DNA of 64,000 bases from Amylostereum areolatum. Taxonomy: Eukaryota; Basidiomycota; Agaricomycetes; Russulales; Stereaceae. The first letter of the stretch is position 1. Each line of letters begins with the position of its first letter. A program made the translations under genes and the position numbers. The stretch is from assembly GCA_012932865.1 (NCBI GenBank), contig SAXG01000004.1:248001-312000 (forward strand), in the 5' to 3' direction. Shown here one piece after another: positions 1 through 11,400 of the stretch. The notes below the pieces were generated by a model, which was not told where the DNA came from, did not search any database, and worked only from the letters and a program-made list of their open reading frames with translations.

Positions 1-3000
1 CTCAAGGTGGGGCGGTAGCGTATGCAAATATACAGCAGAACGAGCTGCAAAATGGTATATAAGACGTTTCTAGGGTTCAAAAAGATGCACAAACCTGCGC
101 CAATATCATGAAGATCGACTGCAACAACAGCGCAAACTCAAACTGGTTGCCCAACCAGAAGAAACACCTCATGATGTTCGCCAAAAGCCTGAATGAACAT
201 TTGGAACAGAAGTCGAGGACGCAAGAGTAATAAACGCACAATACCGCGCAGATGTCCCTGGAGAAACCAGTGGAATCTCTGCAGGTCGAATGAGGGCGCG
301 TACAGGGTGACATGGAGTGATATGCTGCTACCTCTTGCGAACCATTGAGTATGCTTGATCAGCGTACACGAGTGGTGGACCGACTGCCATGCCTATGGAG
401 GCCAGGGTGGATATCCATGACGGAAACATAGGTATGTGCGAAGGAGAAGACGATGGTTGTGGCAGCCTACAGCGGAATTCCGGGTTGACAATGACGTTGC
501 TCGGCTCACCGCCCCCGGCGCGTCGCGCAAACGCGAAGCGCCACGTGATCCGCGAACACCGTCGCCGCCGGCTCGTCGGCCGCTGCCTCCGAAGTTCTGT
601 ACGGTGCCACAAGTACAACCCAACAGACAACTTACCCCCTGTCCTAGTTTCCTCAACTCGCTCAAAACGCGCCAGTGACCAGTGTAAAACTTGACAGAAG
701 ATGTCATGAACAAGCTAACGTAACTGCCAGTGTGGCGAGGCCTGGCAATGCCGACGCTCTAACGGAGAACCCAGAAATTGCAACTGATACAATCATCTTT
801 ACCGAATTGTTGCGCTTGCCCCACTCCAAATCAAGGCCACTCCTCCTACAGCACCCCCGCCGTCGCTATCCTTGTTGCCCCCCAATCGAAGCCCGGTCTG
901 CCTCCTTATTTTTCTCTGTTCGGGTCAAGCTGTCGATGCATTCACCCATCAATATCTACAGGATCACCCTTTTACTGTCCCGTGCGGAAGGATGATTGGT
1001 AAACCGTTATACACCAACCCGAGCCCGGGCACTTCATTCAAGGGCGAATTGCACCATGGCCCGCCGCTTTCTCTGTGTGGGTGGCGCGTATTAAATCCGT
1101 ACGATATTTGACCGTACGATGATCACGGAGGACCGCGATAAAGCCGAGAAATCAACTCGCCAACGCGATATATATTGCCAAAAGGTGTGTGCTCTCTCTC
1201 TTATTCTTCTTGCTCATCCGCCTCGTCGGCTTAGCCTTGTTGATTTTTCGTCAGCGGGATAGTGTAATAAGATTGATTTTATCTCGCCTCCGGATCCTTT
1301 GTCACTGCTTGCGAAGGTAAATTAAAATGCCTTGCAGCATCGGCGCGTTTTCTTACCACCGTCGCTATTCCTGTAGGCTCGTTCTGATGATTGACCTATG
1401 CAAGGTCAACAGCCGCATCACCCGTTTATCGTGTTCCTTCTGGTCCTTGCCGACTTCTCATGGTCAATTATATGGAACGAAACTATCCATCGTGTTCTTG
1501 AATCCTGTCACTCGATTGTGTCAACGGAAGTCCTCTGCTTCCCGGACCAAGTCGGCGCACAAGCATCTCATGCCCGGGGAAATTTTGTTGAGCCGCTAGA
1601 GAGTGCCAGTACGACGGCCTCCGTGGTGGTTATCTCATTCACCTTAACCCCTCGATTAGCAAGGTGTTTATTGAGCTATTGACAAGCCTTTCATACAGGT
1701 TCACCATTCTACATCATCTATTCTCTGACGTTGATCATACCAAGCCCACTCTCCGCGCCAACATCTACCCCTGCGGAGCGCGCATGTTTGGAATCTGTTT
1801 TCGATGCAGCGTGTTCTGGGTACACTCGTCACAGTCACCGAGACTCACGCGTACTATGCATGTACTCGGCGATCGGCGCCACGGCCTTTTGAAGTCGAAC
1901 GGCCAGTGCACGGCCACCCATGTATATCAGTCATCCAGGCCTCGACGGCGCGATAACGGCCAGTATCACAAACAGAAGTGCGTGTCCCCATCGTGTCCTA
2001 CCGTCCAATTTCTGATCTTTCTGATGGGGCCACAGGCGATCGCGTACCGCGTCCACGCTCTCGGAAACTTCGACATCGTAGTCCTTCATCACCAACTCGG
2101 ATATATTTTTCGGAAACACAAGACTGGAGCCGCCCGCGAAACGCCTGTTCAACGTGTCTGTCGTTCTGTTGGAAAAGGCCAAGCCTGTGGAGGCAAGTCT
2201 CCGAAGCATTTGTCAATGCTTTGCCCATTTCTGAAACCCCTGCTTCTCTTCCAGTCACGAAATTTGAGTATCATCACGGTCTCAGTCCGTGCTGCCGAAC
2301 AGGCTCTCTGCGAGCATGGCCGACGCAAGGACAACAGATGAAATTTCCAGATTCCTTTGCGGCGAGCACCAAGCCGTGGACCTCAAGCGCCGAAGGTCTC
2401 TACATTTTAGTCCATGGATGGTGGTCTTCAATACTTAGATGGGGTCCCTTGGGTCACGCGTCCATGGCAAGATGTACGCCGGTCGCAAGACATACGCCGC
2501 GCTCTACAAGATCCGGAATACGGACAGTAGAAGGGGACTTAGTGGGATGGCTCTTCATCAGGAATGATCATGGGTCTGATACTTTGCACGAATAAAGCTA
2601 TACGGGATCCTACATATGCTCATGACAGTGGCACTCGACTTGGAGATGGGCCCCCTGTCATGGGCGTGCGACGCTGGTAACTAGAAGTACTACTTACCAT
2701 TGTCCTTCATGATTTACACGGCTACGGCGTCCCAAGAACGCGGAACCAAGAACTTGAAAGTGTGCAGCCCCAAGGCACGAGAAGCGTCCAATGTTCCCGC
2801 AAAGACTTCCAGTCGAAGGGGATATACGCCCTGAGGCGCACGGGAGCATAACTCAAAAATCTATCGGTCCTCGGGGACCTTCTATATCCTTTAAATGGAC
2901 CCGTCAGAAGATTGGAAAGGTACCGCGGCGAAGTCCCGTGTATCCTGTTCCCACAGGAAGGTGCTCGAGCGGTGGCAGCAGAAGGGTATATCAGAAAGAT

Positions 3001-5700
3001 ACCAGTGTACGGTCGCACGCCTAGGCAGATACCTGCAAGGAAGCGAAGCTTGGAGCTTGAACGATAATGAACGCTTTAACAGGATCGACATCGTAGCACG
3101 ACCCTAGCCCTACGTAAAGGATCGCCCCGACAATGTCATCGTCCCAATAAAATGAAGTCTGCGCACCTGGTGAGAGACAGAGTCACCTGTACTTACTATA
3201 GCCATATTCGAAGCAATCCACAGACGTAGACAGAACCATCAATCAAGCGGAGTACTAGACAATACCGCACCTTCGTGCTATACCTTCCTAGGTATCACGC
3301 CGCCCACTTGTCTATGTAATCCCACCGTCCAGAATAATGGTGAGTCGGTTCCTGTACCACCCCGCGCAGTCGCGCCCCCCGTTTCTCATCGATATCCACG
3401 CCCCGCGCCCAGCCCGCAACGCCTTCAATTCAACCGACAATGGCAAGCATCCAGCCACCCCCCACGTTGTGAACATGCCCCCCCAGCAGTTTTCACGAAG
3501 CATGGAGCCGAAGAGAACTTGAAGAGGAACAGCCCCACGCTCTCCATCCAGGTTCCACGGCCAAGATCCAGATCCACGTCCGGGGAACCACGAACATGCG
3601 TATGGATGTTGGGTATGGAGTGCCTGTGAACACCCGTCTGTCGGAGCACGAACACCAGGCCTAAGTACTAGCCTAAGCTAAACATCAACAAGTCTATCCC
3701 TAAGAAAGCGGCTAGGAGTTGAGATCGTTGAGATCTCGTGGTGGAAAGAACGGACACGTACCTCGATGTACAGCTCGATTATTTAAATGGCGACTGATGT
3801 GCAAAGGAAGGCAGCCGCTGCTGGGAGTTCGAGATACCGAGTACGCAGGGCATGCGGTCCTCGAATAGTCTCCGTTGCTGACCTTATACAGAAGATAGTC
3901 GTGCAGTCTTCGAAGGTCCTCCTCGTGCGGGCATCAGCGCAGTTACAAGACCTCAGTGGGTGGGGGCGGAATCCTCCTGGGTGCTCATCGGCTCCGAGGC
4001 TGGACTAGCAGGACCCCCGTATAAAGCACTCTACGACGAAGTCCGTGAGGGATCGGATGCGATGCGATGCGATGAACACATACATACCGCCCTACTGAAA
4101 GGTATCCATTGTATCGCACCCCACTACGCATCAGTCCATTTTTGCCGGGCGTAAATGTACCCTGGGAGTTTGTCTCGCGTTTGAGGAGTTCGCATTCGAT
4201 CCTAGATGGAGCAGAACGGCCATGGCCAAGATACTACTGGATAGGCATGTTACCGTTGGCAAGTCAGACGTGAAGGAGGATTGGCTTACCCGCCGCAATG
4301 AGGTCGTAATCGGAGCTCAAGGCTGTTCGACGACGGCTCGGGCGAGGACCTATCGCACAGCTTGACCGCGGCCACGGATATGACGACGGTAACCCATGGA
4401 CCCTCTCAACCCTTCTCAACCCCGAGATAAGTGCACTCTACTAGCACCCTCGAAAACATGCCGAGTGGACATTAATGGAGTCCCAGATGATGGGGGCGTC
4501 GGTCCCCTATCGCGCCTTCCCCCTCGTATAGCTGCGAGAACAGAAGTCCCAACGACCTTCCCAGAAAAGCCCTAGCGACCTAGCGCTAAAGGTGCAGCAG
4601 AACCTCCACCGCCAGATCTCCAAATCTTCGTGGACAGATGCTGCGTCCGCGACCTACAATCATCGCGGTCCATGGGATCTGATCAGGAACGCGAACGTCG
4701 GATGGCGAAGAGAGCCATTGCGCTCACCGCCGGGTCCCTCGACTAGTTTCGTTGACCGACGCCGCATTCTCGGATGCCGTTCACGAGCGTTCCATAGGGG
4801 AAGACTGTCGATAATATGTTTCTGCGGCCGAAGCCGAAGCCTTCAGCATTCCACCCACCTCTAAGGCGTATTTGCACGCCATGGTACCTTGTATCGATTC
4901 AGAGTCATACCTTGCTGCCCTCACCGATAGACCTGCCGAAACGGAACGCACGATCGACCACTGGGACTGTGAGTCTCTCCCCTCCACGATCGATCTCTTC
5001 GAGGATGGAAGGTTGCTAATTGTACTCGACGCCCCAGTCACCCCTCGGTGCCGCATCAGCCACCCCAAGCCCACTTTACCCCGTCCACTACGCCCAACTT
5101 GTCAAATGGAAGGGACCCAGGTGATGCAGGACGGTGGGGAGACCGCACTGTTGCATATTGCCGAGGCTGAAGACTTGATCAACGAACGAACAGGGAATGC
5201 TGCTTACACACGGCGTGCCACGACGGGGAGACAGACAGTGTGAAGGGCCGTCGGCGGTGATATCGTCACTGCACACTTCGAAAGTTTGTGTGGATCTGAT
5301 TTCGATTGCGGTTCGTTGGGGGGTGGACGGGATGGCTATGGTGATACCGGGATGTGTGCGAGGAGATGGACGATCGAATACGCGATGTGTCTGAACGTCG
5401 AGCCCACGCCTAGCTCTGGGTAGGACGCAATCAGCGGGAGATGTTACACGGGAACGAGGTGATGATCATTCGTTGTGAGATGTCAGCAGCACCGCGCCGA
5501 GGACAGTCGAAGGTGTTCCCGAAGGCGGAACCATGTTACATTTGCATGAAGAAGTACACACTTCCGAGCAAACTCAAAAGATCGTACAGAGATGGGTTCT
5601 TTAACTTGGATCGATCACGTTTGGTCGCTGCCTGAAACAAGGCCACTGGCTGCACGCAAAGCCTCCAGGGCACCGTCATGTAACTCACGCACGATATCCT
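1..5700. other. No recognisable gene (5' end of window)
   Basis: About 5.7 kb with only short overlapping open frames on both strands (longest about 225 codons near 1664-2341). None shows a family motif, a run of fungal-type exons joined by plausible introns, or a long biased frame. Composition is mixed, without the C/T-rich bias seen further on. It could be decayed transposon or pseudogene sequence: a stretch near 3865-3900 resembles one near 27605-27640. I see no terminal repeats or target-site duplications. Confidence 0.5.
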
Positions 5701-5712
5701 AAAAACAACCTT

Positions 5713-6895
5713 TCAGAATGGAATTCCAGCGAGCAAAAGTTGGGCATTACGCACAGCTGCCTCGCGGATCCCGTTCAGGGTGCCTACGCCCGTCCCGGCC
5801 CAAACAACCTCCTCTCCTCGTTTGTTCATCTGCTCGCGCGCCTCCTCGAGATCAACACCTTCAGGCACGACGTCTTGCTTCATCCCCTCGAGCTCCACGA
5901 CGCTGCTAACAGCAAGTCCACGTCCATCGACAGCCGTGGGCCAACCGGTTGTCCCACGGAGAAGATCGAACGCATACGAACGAATCGTGCTCGCGTCATC
6001 GGCGGCAAGGATGGCCTTCTTTTGAGTAGAAGTGTAAAGCGATGCGGGAGCGGGCAAGAAGAGTGTCCCGTGAACGGTACCAGAAGCACCCAAAGTTAGA
6101 AGAGCAGCAACGTGCTCGGGGTTGGTAAGACCTCCTGCAGCGAGGATCGGAGGGGCATGTCCCGACGGAAAGGCGCGGATGATGGATGGCAGAAGAGTGA
6201 GCAGCGGAGGTGCGGTTGAGGAACCATGTCCACCTGATTCATTTCCTGAAAGGAAGGGCTAAGAAGCAGCCCGATGGTATACAGAATGTGTGGGACAAAC
6301 CTTGAGCGACAATGACGTCGACTTTCCACTCGTTCGCTGCGCGGATGGCCTCGGAGACGGATCCGACTTGGACGAATATGATGGTCTTACGGGGCGGAGA
6401 TTGAGCAGCATCATGCGAGCGGATACGGTCGACCCATTTGAGAAGATCGTTTCCGAAGGAGAGCCAGATGGCGCGGACTTGCTGAGAGAGTGCGAGGTCG
6501 AATTGAGCATGATGGGGTTCTTTAGGATCGCGGGGACCGCGGTCGAGCCGCCATCCGAGAAAACCAACGCCAATCGGGAGAGGGCCGGTCGGGACGTCGA
6601 GAGCCTTACGTGCGATGTCGAATTGGCTGGAGAGACTGGAGAGGGACGTATAATCTAGAGGGGATGTGAGGAGGCAATTAAGAAAGAAACGTTGACAGTG
6701 GCGCACCTGGTGAGAAAAACCCGAATCCGCCCGCAAGGGAAACTTGACTGGCAAGGAGACCGCCCGAGGCGCCGCCCATGGGGGCCAGCACAACGGGAGT
6801 TCTGATGCCTGAAGTCTATCATGAGCGATGTTAAGTACTAGAAAAAGAAGAGTCGTACGGAGAAGGCGAGTGAGCGGTGTGTTGAAGGATGCCAT
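5713..6895 (-). CDS. Nitronate monooxygenase (2-nitropropane dioxygenase family)
   Basis: FMN-dependent enzyme of the class I nitronate monooxygenase TIM-barrel family, which oxidises alkyl nitronates such as propionate-3-nitronate to carbonyl compounds and nitrite. The start at 6895 gives MASFNTPLTRLL. After an intron the chain continues RIRTPVVLAPMGGASGG, the family's N-terminal FMN-site segment, then SLAGGFGFFSP. The third intron is best spliced to read AQGNESGGHG, matching the family QGxEAGGHG phosphate-binding and catalytic-His loop. Next come ILAAGGL and ALLTLGASGTVHGTLF, the C-terminal phosphate loop. The last exon (about 6236-5713) is long and ends ...LLLAGIPF. Three short introns, about 350 residues, all key motifs intact. 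It is divergent from Shr3 across about 340 bp. Substrate and localisation are not visible; no targeting signal is obvious. Confidence 0.9.
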
Positions 6896-7237
6896 TAGAG
6901 CCAGCTGGACGATGTCTTCAATGCACCAACGGCTTTGTCGGTCTTATATGGCGTCCATTGCGTGCGCCTAAGAGCGAGCCCCGTAGAGACAGCTGACTGA
7001 GGGACGAAATCCCGGTACGACATGACGCCAACGAAAAGGTTACCATTACTCGTGAAATCGGAGCAGAGGTTGAAAGCAAAGCGGAGCGTGGGAGAGGAGC
7101 GCCCCGTCGGCCTGCGGAAGCGGCGGGAGCGCGGGCTGTCCATCAACCAAGCCCTGCAAAGGGGTCCGCTGCCGCTGCCAGCGACGCCGAACACTCTTCG
7201 TCTCCACCACCACCACCACTTTCACCCTCCTCTCACC
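6896..7237. promoter_or_regulatory. Divergent promoter region, nitronate monooxygenase / Shr3
   Basis: 342 bp between two start codons pointing away from each other, so both upstream regions share it. Just before the Shr3 ATG is a CACCACCACC- and CT-rich stretch ending in TCTCACC-ATG, typical of a fungal 5' UTR with a good start context. No clear TATA box was seen. Confidence 0.5.
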
Positions 7238-8035
7238 ATGGGCTTCCGTCAGGGCGCGGTCCTCGCGACTTCCTTCTTCTTCATCGGTACGTTCGGTCTC
7301 CTCAGACGCTTGTCCCCGCTCACCCCTTGTCCAGGCATTCTCTTCATTTGCTTCAATGTCGACCAACGTATCCTTTTCCAGACAAAGACAGAAGACGCGA
7401 TCGCCGACGGCTTTCACTTCTACACGACGTTCTACAGTGCGCCTCCCGCTATCAAGGTATGTTCTCTTATTATCATGGGCGGCCCAGCACCGAACTCCTA
7501 TCATAGGCAGTGATGCATGGTACAATGGGCATCCTTGTAATATCCCTCATTGGAAAATTGCACAAATGGGATGAAAGTGCTATGATGTTTGATGGTGGTT
7601 CCCTCGGTGCGTTTACTGATTGCTCCGGGTTTCCTCCGTTTCTCACTCCCGGTCCTTGCAGTCGCCAGCATCTTCGCCATCGCCGTTTACTGCACTGTCT
7701 CGATCCCCTCTCTGCGCACCATTGTTAACCCTCTCCCCGATATCGACACGCGCGAAGACCAGGTCGATGCGCTCAGCGTTCTCTGCGCCGGCAACGTCAT
7801 CATCCTCTTCATGCTTGGCTTTGTGCTCGTCTTCCAAGCCGGTCAAATCTGGGCGAAGAAAATCGAGACCAATGAACTTTCCCGCATTGAGGCGGAGGAA
7901 CAGAAGCAGAAGGATGGCCCGAAAGAGGACAAACCGAAGGAAGACATGAAGGACGGTAAGCCGACGGACGGTAAGAAGGGGGCCAAGGCGAAGGGAAGCA
8001 AAGCAAAGGCAGCCGAGACCAAAAAGGACCAATAG
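7238..8035 (+). CDS. SHR3: Shr3-type ER membrane chaperone for amino-acid permeases
   Basis: Integral ER membrane protein of the Shr3 family, which in yeast helps amino-acid permeases fold and load into COPII vesicles. Four exons: 7238-7286, 7335-7456, 7507-7606 and 7662-8035, all with GT-AG introns of 48-55 nt, giving 645 nt and 214 residues, the family's usual size. Features in order: a first membrane segment right after the start (GAVLATSFFFIGILFICFN), the Shr3 signature ADGFHFYTTFYSAPPAIK, a second segment (GTMGILVISLIGKL), a third (VASIFAIAVYCTV), the loop PDIDTREDQVDALSVLCAGN, a fourth (VIILFMLGFVLVFQAGQIW), then a highly charged Lys/Glu/Asp-rich cytosolic tail of about 60 residues, as in Shr3 proteins. 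The start is set by the CACC-ATG context and the hydrophobic N-terminus. An AT-rich run with repeated TATA (8213-8223) follows in the 3' flank. Confidence 0.93.
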
Positions 8036-8449
8036 AGAGGTCATTTCCTGGGCATTTTCCAGAAAATTTCAGGACGAGACTCGCAGTCGTTGAGCCAGGA
8101 CTGCAGGATTGCTCAAGCGAGTTCTGCGAGGCTGGCGTCGGGCGATGTCTCGTCCCTTCAGCCTATCTGTACTGGAACGGCTCTATCGTCCACATTCTGT
8201 GCTTTTAATTGCTATATATATATATCACATACGTTAGGCAAGATAATCTGTGGTAAAGCCGGCGGGGGTCGTCGATGTCAAGCTTCAAGCTTCAAATTTC
8301 AAAGTTGAAGGCAGGACGCGTCGCGCCTGCCAATGCGGTCACGCGTTTTTCGCGTTGACCAAAAACCATCACCCGACCGCGCGTCCATCTTCCCGCCACT
8401 GCACTTCAACCTACGAAAACACGTCTCTTTCCGCAACCTTTCTCTCAAT

Positions 8450-11400
8450 ATGGACGCATCGTCCTCAGGATCTCGCACCTCGCATACCAAAATCGCGTCC
8501 TTGCTGACTTGGTGCGACGCGCACGGAATCACCATCGATCCTCGAATCCATATCACCCCAGACGCCTCTGGTGGCATGCTCGTCCGGGCACGAAGGGGAT
8601 GTAGTATATCCACGGGAGACTCGCGTGAGTAGCCTTGGCCTGATTTTACGCGTCTTCCAACCGTTCGTTTCCTCATCGAGTTGAGAAACCCGCTCCGTTT
8701 CACCTCCAGAGGTGTCGTGTTCGCGCCCGGCTGACGCGTTGAGTTCCACAGTGGCAACCATCCCAAAATCTGCCGTGCTATCTGCGCGCTCCTGCCGGCT
8801 CGCGGAGGATATATACGCCTTGTCGCAGCTGCAGGGTGGTGTCCGTGGATGGGATGTGGCGTACGGCCACGGTGCGCAACTCGTGCTCGCCATGGGTGTC
8901 TATGATGAATTGTGAGTGGCGATCTTTTCTCTCTGGCACGCTTTCGAGAATGTTCTATCGTGAACTCAGTGCGTTGCACGCGTGCCCTCGATGGCGTTAT
9001 TGGACTCGTCCCAATGTCGTTTTTCGGTCCAAATTCGTGGGCACACTAACGCGACGCAACTAGATTGCAGGGTCCAGATTCCACGTGGGCCCAGTATCTG
9101 GACTCCCTCCCCGCTGTCGATGAATGGAATGGCATCGGATTGCTGTGGGACACCTTGCGGGACCCTCCCCATGCGCCAGAGGGCGCCGAGGACGTGGACG
9201 CTCGGGACGCCGCCCAATGGCTGAAAGGAACTGAAGCGGAACGCCTTATGCGAGATGAAGACGGGCGATTCTTGGTGGTGAGTGTCCAACGTTTTCGCAT
9301 GTTCTGTTGCTCCCGTTCGCACCGACGCCGTTCGCACCGACGCCGTTCGCATTGCCCCGGCTGCTGGACTTGGCCATGTCTGGCCTTCGAACCCACATGC
9401 ATGCCCACAGCCCAAGCCGACCTTCGTCCTCCCCCCATTCCCCATCGGGCCCTTCTATCATCTTCTTCTGCCAGCGTGCACGCTCTTTCCCATACATTCG
9501 CTTCGCTTCTTCGCGGATAAGATGACGCTGACGCGCGCCCCTCCCAAACGCGATCTCAATCCAATTCCAATTCGCAAACTCAAACCTGCTGCTGCACGAC
9601 GATGACGCAAACCCTCGTTGCCTTCGGCACCTTTGCCTGCCCTCGCCCTGATTTCCCAAAACCCATCCGTCCTCAACCTTCCTATCATACACAATCGCGC
9701 GACTTCGGTGCGACCCGCACCCCGTTCGTCCGCTCGCTATCTTCAAACCTTCTCATGCCCGTCTGCCCGTCCCCGTTCCCGACCAATCGCCACACACCCA
9801 ACGCACCCACACTTGCGACAAAAAACGACACGAACGCCTTCTTGATGTAAATTTGACCGTTCGGCGCCCCAGGACGATATCCGAACTTTCTTCGATGACG
9901 TCGTCGTCCCGTTGTTCTCCCGTCTGTACTCTCCCCGAGAGCCTCGACCTCCGGAGTCCGTCCCCTCGTCGAAGAGATCTGGCTCGCAACACACGGCGGC
10001 CATCCGCGCGGTATCAAGCTCGTCTTCACGGATGCAGCCGGCGTGGGAACTGGCACGGCTTTTGCCACGCCTATGCTCTGGTGAGCGCAAGGGCGTTCGT
10101 CGTGGACGCGTTCCACGGTCTTGCCATGGTCCCCGTCGCAGATGCGTAAGTCCCACGGTGCCCTCTTCATATGCTTCCCGGACACCCCCATCCCATCTAC
10201 GCGTTCACGGGGCCGTCGGCCCATCATTGCCTCGTTTGTACTCCCGCTCTCCCCGTTCGGGTCGCGCGCCTTTCCGTTCATTATGTGCGCAGATGAACTC
10301 CCCCCACCCTTTCCCCCTTCCTCGTACCGCCGTTCCCTTATCCTTTCCGGGCCCGCTCTCCGTTCCCCTTCATCAGTTACGACAGAGACCCGTTGTCCCG
10401 TCTGGCACCGTCCACATGCCCGATGTACCCATCCACACTCCGAGCCGTTTCCAAATCCACCCTCCTTTCGCCCGTCGCACGCTACACCCTGCGCACCACC
10501 CACGCTCGTCTTCCATGTGTTCCTCCCTCGAAACCTGCCCCGCATTCCGTAACCGCGTTCTCTTCGCCTGGGTACCCATCCCCGGGTCCCCATGTCGTGA
10601 TCGCGTCCCTTTTCCTGTCGTTTGTTCCCCCCTCAGCACTCCCGTCATGCCTGTTCTCTTCGGGCGCTGCGCGGGCACCCTTCCCTGTTCTCTGCAACTG
10701 TTGGCTTCACACGCGTGTCCTGTTTGATGATGCTGATAGACTGCCATGTTCAGGTTCAACCACGCCAACGAACACCAGGTCCACCTCGAGGTGCGTCTCT
10801 CGTCCCGTCCACCCGTCTCCCGTCCCTCCGTCCGCGGGAGGTCCCCCGCGCACCTTCCTTTCTCTCCTCTCGCCCCCCCGCTTCTTCGCTTCTACCATTC
10901 AATCCCGTATCTGCTGCTCGAAGCCTATTCAATGACTTCCGCCTCCGCTCGTTTCATCGCGCGTGTGCCGCTTTTGTCTTGAAGGGGCAGGCCCGTGTGA
11001 CCACCCTTGTCCGCCTGCGTCCCCTCCCGCTGAGCATGGGAGAGGATCATACGGAAGACTCCTGCTCCCCAGCCCCGTCCTTCTCCCATCGCGTCCCTCG
11101 GACTTTGTCCCGGGACACACTTATCAGCAGGTTCGAGCCGGCGCACGGGACGATTCACGAGAGAGGGCGTGACAGCACTGGCCGCGAAAGGGGGGGGGGG
11201 CAGTGGTCGTCCGACCGAGAAGATCTTACGAGATCGCGCGGCCCATAACGCGAACGAACGCGTTCTTTCTCCCCCCCTTCCCCCCTCCCCCGCGCGGAGA
11301 GGGAGGGTCGGATGCCATAACGCGCAGGATGCCATAAACGCAGAAACCGCGAAGGGCGCCACAACGCGTTTGACATACACACGCTGCTTCGCGTCGAGAG

